This document shows positions 57,800 through 64,000 of a stretch of 64,000 nt of DNA, one piece after another. The stretch comes from G965216255 sp965216255 (GTDB lineage Bacteria; Bacteroidota; Rhodothermia; Rhodothermales; Bin80), in assembly GCA_965216255.1 (NCBI GenBank), contig OZ244148.1, positions 4,278,001-4,342,000 of the forward strand, read 5' to 3'. The notes beneath the pieces are model-generated. The model saw only the letters and a list, made by a program, of their open reading frames with translations, was not told the origin of the DNA and ran no database searches. Position 1 is the stretch's first letter, and each line of letters opens with the position of its first letter. Made by a program: the position numbers and the translations under genes.

Positions 57800-58778
57800 C
57801 CAAAGACACGCCGGGAGCCTGCCCAGGGCATACTTGTCCCTGCAAGGCCAATAATTGCTTGCGCGCCATGTAGAAATTGGCCAGCGCAAACAAGGTGTAG
57901 ACCTGAGCTGCATTCTTCTTGAGACCCCGATACCGGGTCTCGCGATAGCCCCAGAGATTCTTGATGACCCCGAACGGGTGCTCTACCCGTGCGCGGGTCC
58001 GGTTACTTTACCTTGTTGAATGAGCGGTCGGCGCAGTTTAGCTTCCGCTTCTTGGTCGCCTTCCGCGACACACGCCACACCAGACCCCTCGGCCTCCTTC
58101 TTACGCACTGCGCACGCGTACGCCTTATCGCCATAGATCCGCTTCTGTTTGCCGTGCATACACTGCTCCATCATCGTGCTATCATGCACGCCTGCCGCTG
58201 TAACCTCTACACTATGCACATGCCCTTCCGTATCCGTGCCAATATGCGCCTTCATGCCGAAATGCCATGTATTGCCCTTCTTTCTGGACTTCATCTCGGG
58301 ATCGCGCGCTCTCGCCTTGTTTTTCGTGGAACTCGGTGCCGTGAATATGGCCACGTCCACGACCGAGCCCTCCTGCACCAGTATCCCATACGCTTCCAGG
58401 TGCCACCGACTAAATTCCAGCAGCCTCTTCGTCAGCTCGTGCCGCTCCAGTAAATACCGAAACTTGCAAATCGTGGTTTCATCCGGTGCCTGACCCGGAC
58501 GAAGGGATGCAACGCGGCGCAAGAATACGTTATCGCACAGGGCATCCTCCATGCCGGGGTCCGAGTAGCCATACCACTGCTGTAGCAAGTATACGCGCAG
58601 CATGGTCCTCTCGAGCGGTATGGGTCGACGGCCTCTTTCTCCTTTGGAAAATAGGGGGCGATCTCGAAAACAAACTTTTTCCATGGTAGCACGGCATCCA
58701 TTCGTTCCAAGAACTCTTGCATGCGTGCCTTCCCGGGCCTGCACAGGTAGGCAGTGTCCAAAAAGAGAGCTGATGCAT
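57800..58778 (-). pseudogene. IS5-family transposase, multiply frameshifted
   Basis: The start is MHQLSF at 58778, and the frame changes at once to LDTAYLCRPGKARMQEFLER, then to KGERGRRPIPLERTMLRVYL and the long central part with PDETTICKFRYLLERH, VVDVAIFTAPSSTKNK (first Asp), GMKAHIGTDTEGHVHSVE and KRIYGDKAYA. It shifts near 58000 to VIKNLWGYRETRYRGLKKNA, then AQVYTLFALANFYMARK. Each segment is good IS5-group sequence, but at least three shifts separate them. A shorter cousin lies at 61990-62290. Confidence 0.8.
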
Positions 58779-58975
58779 CGACTTGGCTCGCAAGTTGAAT
58801 CTGTAATCCGTAACATTCTCAGTGTTTCTAATCATCAGAGGTTCCTTGGCTGAATCCAGTCATACAATGACAGCCAAAGTGGTCGACATCAAATGGAATG
58901 TGCGGACGAATTCACTGGAATATGCACATTAGGCATGGATAACTCCGTGCACTACTTCTCGCTTTCAGGTCGGTA

Positions 58976-60349
58976 GTGTCGGGCTGGCTGCGAATGCCGC
59001 GAGTTCTGCCGGGACTGGTGCGGTTTTCCACTCCGATTGACGCGGCAGGCTTGGCATGCTTGGTGGCCTACGGTCTGCTCTCTTGGACCACCCGGAGCTC
59101 GGGTGATCCTTCGCTTCTCCTGTTTCTTGGCCTCGCCGTCTGCGTCGCCGTAATTACTTTTGGTCTCTACGCCTATTACCGTCGCCACCCTGACCAAAAG
59201 CTGCCCGTGGCTCGGCTCATCGGATGGGCTGTCGCGTTCCGCATCTGCGGGTTGATTGGCGGCCCCTTCTACGAGGACGATTTCTATAGATACCTGTGGG
59301 ATGCGTTTCGTTTCATCCAGGACGGCACCCCCTACGGCCTGCCTCCAGAGGCCTTTTTCCACGACCTGGAAGTGCCGGATCGGTTCCAACGAATCCTGGA
59401 TGGTATCAACTACCCCGAATTGCCGACGATCTACGGGCCGGTGACGCAACTCGTCTTCCTGGCGGGGTACGGACTTATTCCTGGCAGTATCACCGCGTTG
59501 CAGGCGCTGATGCTGCTTTTCGACCTGATGACCATTGGCCTGCTGCTTCGGCTGGCGCCGGCGCCGGCAGTGCTACTGTACGCCTGGAATCCACTGGTGG
59601 TCAAGGAGATCGCCTTTACCGCCCACCCTGATGGTATTGCTGTCTTCCTTGTGCTTGCCGCGGTAGTGCTGACACGAAGGGACAGATTTCACGGCGCTGC
59701 TGTATTCTTGGCTCTGGCGGTGGGCGCCAAAATACTCGCACTGCCCGTTGTACCGTTTGTCCTAGTGCGTGCGCGTTTGCGCGACTGGGGGCTCTTTGTG
59801 GCGGTGCTGGCGCTGATTTATATGCCGTTCGTTCTGCATGGTAGTACAGACTTGCAGACGCTGCTCGTGTTTGCGCGCGAGTGGGAGTTCAATGCCGCCT
59901 TCTTCGGTCTTCTAAAGCCCTGGCTGCCCAATCCCGTGGCCCGGGCGCTGTGCGGTCTTCTGCTCACAATAGCGCTAGCTGGCTACTACTTGGCGTTCAG
60001 GCGAATGGCTTCCGGGACGGTTGTCCGGGGCGACTGGATCTATGGCGGGGTGTTAGCTCTCTGGCCGGTCGTAAATCCCTGGTACCTGCTCTGGCTTCTT
60101 CCGTTCGCGGCGATCCGTCCAAGCGCTTGGGCGTGGACGGCGTCTGTTGCGGTGCTGTTATCGTATGTCACAGGGCTGAATCTGAATAACATGGACATGC
60201 ATCCCTTCGGACACCCTTCCTGGGTGCTCCCCTTGGAATATGGTCTGATCCTCTTGGCGTTGGCCTATGACATTTTCACACGGACCCGCAGGTCCGGTCG
60301 CGTGCTAGTACGGGCTTGCGTGCACTCCGGTGTGCGTAGGCCAGCGTAG
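58976..60349 (+). CDS. polyprenol-phosphate-mannose-dependent-type membrane glycosyltransferase (GT87/GT-C like)
   Basis: 457 aa, about ten hydrophobic helices. The GT-C signature is present in the first loop: GPFYEDDFYRYLWDAF (E100, D101, D102), followed by GTPYGLPP and YGPVTQLVFLAGYGLIPGS. LYAWNPLVVKEIAFTAHPDG is another family feature. It resembles bacterial mannosyltransferases that use polyprenyl-phosphate sugars at the membrane. The C-terminal basic tail and the upstream GTG/ATG choice leave the exact ends uncertain. It is flanked by IS relics on both sides. Confidence 0.78.
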   Translation: MSGWLRMPRVLPGLVRFSTPIDAAGLACLVAYGLLSWTTRSSGDPSLLLFLGLAVCVAVITFGLYAYYRRHPDQKLPVARLIGWAVAFRICGLIGGPFYEDDFYRYLWDAFRFIQDGTPYGLPPEAFFHDLEVPDRFQRILDGINYPELPTIYGPVTQLVFLAGYGLIPGSITALQALMLLFDLMTIGLLLRLAPAPAVLLYAWNPLVVKEIAFTAHPDGIAVFLVLAAVVLTRRDRFHGAAVFLALAVGAKILALPVVPFVLVRARLRDWGLFVAVLALIYMPFVLHGSTDLQTLLVFAREWEFNAAFFGLLKPWLPNPVARALCGLLLTIALAGYYLAFRRMASGTVVRGDWIYGGVLALWPVVNPWYLLWLLPFAAIRPSAWAWTASVAVLLSYVTGLNLNNMDMHPFGHPSWVLPLEYGLILLALAYDIFTRTRRSGRVLVRACVHSGVRRPA

Positions 60350-60369
60350 GAGTACAGCAGGCGGCTGGG

Positions 60370-60450
60370 TCTGACACCGGTAGGCCCCGGGTTTCCCCGG
60401 CCCCCCGCACAGATCCGGACGTGCCCGCTAAGGCATCCGGCTCGTTTGAA
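60370..60450. other. GC-rich stem-loop sequence, group II intron-like relic
   Basis: CCGGACGTGCC, loop CGCTAA, GGCATCCGG (about 60416-60440) forms a good hairpin with a small bulge, preceded by a second GC-rich imperfect fold (CCCCGGGTTTCCCCGG). The wording CAGATCCGGACGTGCC ... GCATCCGG resembles sequences that I associate with bacterial group II introns. It lies directly against the left ISL3 end. No reverse transcriptase is nearby, so at most this is a fragment. Confidence 0.35.
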
Positions 60451-60454
60451 AAAA

Positions 60455-61832
60455 GGCTCTCCCCCTTTTTAGCGGGTACACTCACCTGAGGATGCCTCCG
60501 AGGTGAAAGTAAATGGCGTTAGCAAACCGCCATTAGTTGCGGAAGCCCCTACTGCGCACTTTGATTGTTTTGATCCGGCTGTTGATGGCTTCCGCAGGGC
60601 CATTGCTCTCCTTCAGGATGATCGCATTGAGGATACCCCACAGGTGTTTCTTGATGGTTCTGGCGGCTGCTTTGACCGGTTCCAGCCGACACCGCATGGC
60701 CCAGGACAACCATCGCTGCCAACCCTTACGCGCCCATGTGCGGTGGACATAATGCCACAACTGCATGGCCATTTCCTTGATAGCCCACGCTCGGGCCGTC
60801 TTCAACGTGCTGGTACGCAACCGCTGGAAGTGCGCCTTCTGCTTACCAGACATGTTGGCCGGGTTAGTCAACCAATCATATTTGGTTCCCTTGAGGTCTT
60901 GTAGGCCTTCCTTCATCAATGCCCGGTGCTCCTGTCGCCGAACCTTGTCCACGGCAGTTCCCAGACATTTCACTACGTGAAATTTGTCAAAGGCCACCTT
61001 CCGTTGCGCCTCTGGCACACACTCCAGCGTGGCCTTGATGTAGGCCGGCCACATGTCCATGCTAACACTCTCGATGCCCTCCAGCTGCTCCAAACCAGCA
61101 TACCAACTCGTAAGTGTCTCTTTCTTCCGGTCTTCGCCCACATGCAGCACCGTAGCCGCCTTCGCATTCGAAACAACCGTGACATACTCGTGGCGCTCGC
61201 GAAAAGAGGTCTCATCCACGCCAATATGGGCAACACCCCGTTGCTCCCTCCGCGCAAGGCCTCGTTGCACCGCGCGCTACATGATCGCGTCTATTGCATC
61301 CCAGCTCACCCCCATCAGACGGGACACTGCCGACACACTCGCCTCCTGCAGCCAATCAATCAATAGCGCCTCAAACCCTGCAGTGAACCGTGACATGGGT
61401 TCCGCTCACGGAACCGGCACTGTGCGCACTCCATGCTCCGGGCATTCCACGCGGGGAAGTTGCGCAACTACCATGGTGCGATACTCGCACAGATCCAGGT
61501 GACGCCATTGCCGGCACCGGTGGTCGTAGCCCGGACACGCCGAGCCGCACTCTGGACAAGGCAGCTGATGGCCGTCCTCGTAGGCCACATGAATCCGGAC
61601 TTCTTGCGCCTCATGCGCAAACGTCACCTCGGAAATCTTCCAGGGAGCGTGGATGCCCAAGAGGCAACCGATGTCTCTATTTAGCTGCGACATATCGTTG
61701 CTGGGGTTAGAGAACGTGTGTGCCTTCGTGATGATGGTCTTGAAACAGACAAGAAACGGGTAGGAATCCGCATCATCTCATATCGTTTCCCGTTGAATGC
61801 AACATTGCACCCATCAAATTGGGGGAAGAGCC
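60455..61832 (-). mobile_element. ISL3-family element with recognisable inverted repeats
   Basis: Left end GGCTCTCCCCC...GGGTACA begins at 60455, and the right end, read inward, is GGCTCTTCCCCC...GGGTGCA ending at 61832. GGCTCT-led termini are usual in ISL3. The element is 1378 bp. Flanks are A/T-rich (TGAAAAAA and AATAATGA), but I see no exact 8-bp duplication, so the insertion may be old or rearranged. Confidence 0.82.
60533..61693 (-). pseudogene. ISL3 transposase with two in-frame stops
   Basis: One continuous frame of 386 codons. The N-terminal zinc ribbon is CPECGSACPGYDHR followed by CPEHGVRTVPVP. A TGA stands where tryptophan is expected (near 61406), then AEPMSRFTAGFEALLIDWLQ, a TAG near 61283, then GVDETSFRERHEYVTVVSN (first Asp), SVSMDMWPAYIKA (second Asp), KFHVVKCL and ESNGPAEAINSRIKTIK (Glu). 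There is no frameshift, only two point-type nonsense codons, so this copy is less decayed than the others. Confidence 0.85.
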
Positions 61833-61989
61833 AATAATGAAGCTGAGAGGGGGGATATTGCGTGCTCAGCGCAAAAAGCCTGCGCGCGTTTGCAGGTACT
61901 GGTCTACCAGCGTATACATCTCGCTGGCCGTTCGTTGCGATTGCGGCATTAGTCGACACTGATAAATTTATTGTGACGACCCAAAAATG

Positions 61990-62290
61990 AGATCCGCTCA
62001 GCTCGTGCTTAAGATGCAGTTGACCGGACGCTTACCAAACAACTTCTGCGTCAGCGCATGTTTCTGCAACCAATGGCGAAACATGCAGATCGTAGTTTTG
62101 TCGGGGACACGATCGGTGGTGCGCCGGCAACGGCTCGCATGGGCACATTATCGCACAAGGCGTTTCCCATGGCCGGATCCGAATACGCGAACTGATGCTG
62201 CATGAAGTACATGCGCAGTCCTACAGCCAGCGGCAGTGACCGTCGTCCTTTCCTGCCGTTACAGTAGAGCGATCCGATGAGCGCTAGCAT
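61990..62290 (-). pseudogene. IS5-family transposase N-terminal relic
   Basis: Starts MLALIGSLYCNGRKGRRSLP and reads LAVGLRMYFMQHQFAYSDPA, then MGNALCDNVPMRA, homologous in pattern to the IS5 relic at 57800-58778. It shifts near 62120 to VPDKTTICMFRHWLQKHALT and ends soon after. The catalytic region is absent. Confidence 0.6.
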
Positions 62291-62310
62291 CCTATCCTAA
62301 GGTAGGATGC
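62287..62310. repeat. 8-bp inverted repeat overlapping an IS5 relic start
   Basis: GCATCCTA, eight bases, TAGGATGC. It includes the ATG of the IS5 relic. It could be an element end or a binding site. Confidence 0.5.
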
Positions 62311-62449
62311 TCGGTCTAACACCGCTGTTTCCTGGTGGTCTTCTAGCGTTTTCAATATTAGAAGTCTCCGAGAAGCACCTGTTTCATGGCTTAACGGCGC
62401 TTGATTGCGGAGTCGTGGTGATACGCAAGAACCTAGTCATAATAGCTCA

Positions 62450-64000
62450 TAAGTGCAGTTAAGAATGGAATTATAACCAGATCTAAGTATATGATATACA
62501 GTATGTTCTAACCACAATATGCACTGCACGTGAACAACACAGACTGTCATACTGAAACGCTTCGTTTCGAGGACTTGGGACGCCGTAAAGTGGTCGCAAA
62601 GTTCGGCGGCGGCGCCGTGTCCTCGGACGCAGGTCTGTTGCTGTTACGCGAGGCCGACCGCATGTTCAACGTCATCGGCCGCTTTGCCGCCTGTTTCACG
62701 CATCACCGCAATCCCAGCAGGATCGAACATTCCGTGGAGGCGATGCTCAGGCAACGTGTCTACGGGATATGCTTGGGCTACGAAGACGTCAACGACCATG
62801 ACTGCCTGCGGGACGATGCTGTGTTGGCCATCGGCGTGGGCTGCAAAGATGTAACGGGTGCGCACCGGGTACGGGAACGTGATCAAGGGCATCCGCTGGC
62901 GGGTTCCAGTACACTGAACCGACTGGAGCTTGGCTCAAAGGAAACGGCCGCATCGCATAGATACAAGCGCATCGCAGCGGATCCTGAAAAGATCGACGCC
63001 ATGCTCTCGGACTTGTTCATGGATATAACGCACGAACAGCCAGGGCACATTGTATTGGATCTCGATGCTACAGATGAGCCGATTCACGGCAAACAGGAGG
63101 GGGGGGCTTTCATGGATACTATGGTCACTATTGCTACGTAGTGCTGTATATCGTTAGCGGAATGCATGTGTTGACAGCTCGTCTTGGCCCCTCGAACATG
63201 GACGCATCAAAGGGCTCCGTAGAGGAATTAGCGGCGGTGGTAGCGCGTATCCGTGCGCGGTGGCCGCACGTCCCCATCTGGATTCGTGGAGACGCAGGCT
63301 ATTGCCGCGAAGATATCATGGCATGGTGCGAAGCGCAGGGTTTGCACTATATCTTGGGTATGGCTCTCAATAACCAGCTAAAGGGCATAGTTGACGAGGC
63401 TATGCAGCAGAGTCAGGCAACATGCGAGGCCAGCGGGCAGCCTTCGCGGCGCTTCCGCAGTTTCGAGTACCAAACGAAGGAGAGCTGGAGCTGTCCTCGG
63501 CGCGTGGTAGCCAAGGCGGAATGGTTGCCTGGATCGCGCGGCTATAACGCGCGATTTGTGGTTACCAATTATAGTGAAGACGAGTGCGAGGCCCGCACGG
63601 TATACGAGGATTTGTATTGCGTGTGTGGAGAACCGGTTCAAGGAGCAGCAGCTTTCACTGTTCGCTGAGCGAACCTCTACGTCCTTGATTGAGAGCAACC
63701 AAATGGGCCTGTGCTATTCTACTGTCGACAAGATCCTGATGAGCATCATCAAGGTCTATGGCTTGCAGGACACAGTGATGGCTCAGGCGCAGTGCGCAAC
63801 TATTCGAGATCGGCTGTTCAAGATCGCAGTACGGGTTGTGGTAAGCTTTCGCCGTCTGTACTTGCCCTCGGCATATCCGTGGCAGCAGCTGTTCTCTGGC
63901 GTGCTTAGCAACTTGCGTGGAGCTGTGCGCGCCACCACGGTTGCCTCACCTCCATAGACACTTTCTGGCCCGACCTATTCCAGAGGTTGATAGACGCTGC
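62450..64000 (+). mobile_element. IS1380-family element, right copy (continues past the window)
   Basis: DNA-level homologue of 6780-8400 in the opposite orientation. It shares the leader (GTGCAGTT, CTAAGTATATG, TGAACAACxCAxACTGTCATACTGAA) and everything up to the window edge. The right end is outside the window. Confidence 0.8.
62530..63957 (+). pseudogene. IS1380 transposase, two frameshifts
   Basis: The frame from 62530 gives RFEDLGRRKVVAKFGGGAVS and SDAGLLLLREADRMF through to VLDLDATDEPIHGKQEGG, and is lost in a run of eight G near 63100. The second frame (LYIVSGMHVLTARLGPSNMD to EDLYCVCGEP) is lost near 63625 by one extra base (GTGTGTGG). The third frame (SLFAERTSTSLIESNQMG) runs to the stop at 63955-63957. 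Its lesions are at different bases from the left copy, though the second one is at the same codon region. Confidence 0.85.

Noticed and set aside
40608..61410. Stop-codon reassignment (TGA or TAG read as an amino acid)
   Set aside because: Intact core genes end in ordinary TGA and TAG codons (for example TGA for the second ABC half, TAG for rnz and mntR), and in-frame stops occur only in genes with other decay.
6894..63957. Programmed frameshifting in the IS1380 transposases
   Set aside because: The shifts needed at the second site are of opposite sign in the two copies (-1 left, +1 right) with no shared slippery sequence, so independent indels are the better explanation.

Overview
The window reads as a chromosomal segment of a Bacteroidota-type bacterium, most likely Rhodothermota. 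The reasons are two proteins with type IX secretion (T9SS) C-terminal sorting domains, several exported DUF-type proteins (DUF4159, DUF1080, DUF4399), six-bladed propeller proteins, and protein-level resemblance to Rhodothermales families. This placement is inference from protein families; there is no rRNA. The core genes are intact and moderately GC-rich. Between them lie transposase relics and broken accessory genes, so the region looks like a heavily IS-invaded, decaying genome.

Layout. 1-5.2 kb (minus strand): a partial exported amidohydrolase, a double-AAA ATPase, class I fructose-bisphosphate aldolase fbaB, and an FAD oxidoreductase resembling the MnmC C-terminal domain, followed by tRNA-Arg(ACG). 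5.3-16.2 kb is a decay zone: a frameshifted membrane protein, an inverted IS1380 copy, an older transposase relic, a large SpoIIE-type phosphatase split into several frames, a GH53 galactanase with a T9SS tail that stops at an IS1634-type insertion, and a DUF772 transposase relic. 16.3-26 kb: a T9SS surface protein, a frameshifted methyltransferase, an SLC13 transporter, xylulokinase, and the tRNA-t6A operon tsaE-tsaB-tsaD with two 20-bp overlaps. 26-32 kb is an accessory zone, partly AT-richer: a DUF4399 lipoprotein, a propeller protein, an IS1380 relic, an HExxH protein, an overlapping three-gene cassette with a HicA-like toxin, a DNA methyltransferase remnant, and a short very GC-rich foreign-looking patch.

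32-50 kb carries mostly exported catabolic functions: a Tat-leader metallophosphoesterase, DUF4159 plus a Tat-leader aminotransferase, a Gfo/Idh/MocA oxidoreductase, rhamnulokinase, a two-domain DUF1080 hydrolase, a broken TolB-like protein, a sulfatase lipoprotein, a PhoD-like lipoprotein, two-gene aconitase X, MnmD, an MntR-type regulator and arginase. Together these suggest scavenging of plant or algal type sugars, sulfate and phosphate esters, and hydroxyproline. 50-55 kb holds an asymmetric heterodimeric ABC exporter whose two halves are separated by ribonuclease Z. 55-64 kb: a second propeller paralogue with an IS30 element just upstream, an IS5 relic, a GT87-like glycosyltransferase, an ISL3 element with recognisable inverted repeats, another IS5 relic, and a second IS1380 copy running off the right edge.

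Nearly every transposase carries frameshifts or stops, whereas nearly all housekeeping genes are open. That pattern argues for genuine pseudogenisation rather than random sequencing error, though only read data can settle it. I found no CRISPR array, and no complete undescribed system that I can defend. The best candidate for something new is the 28.3-30.1 kb accessory cassette.
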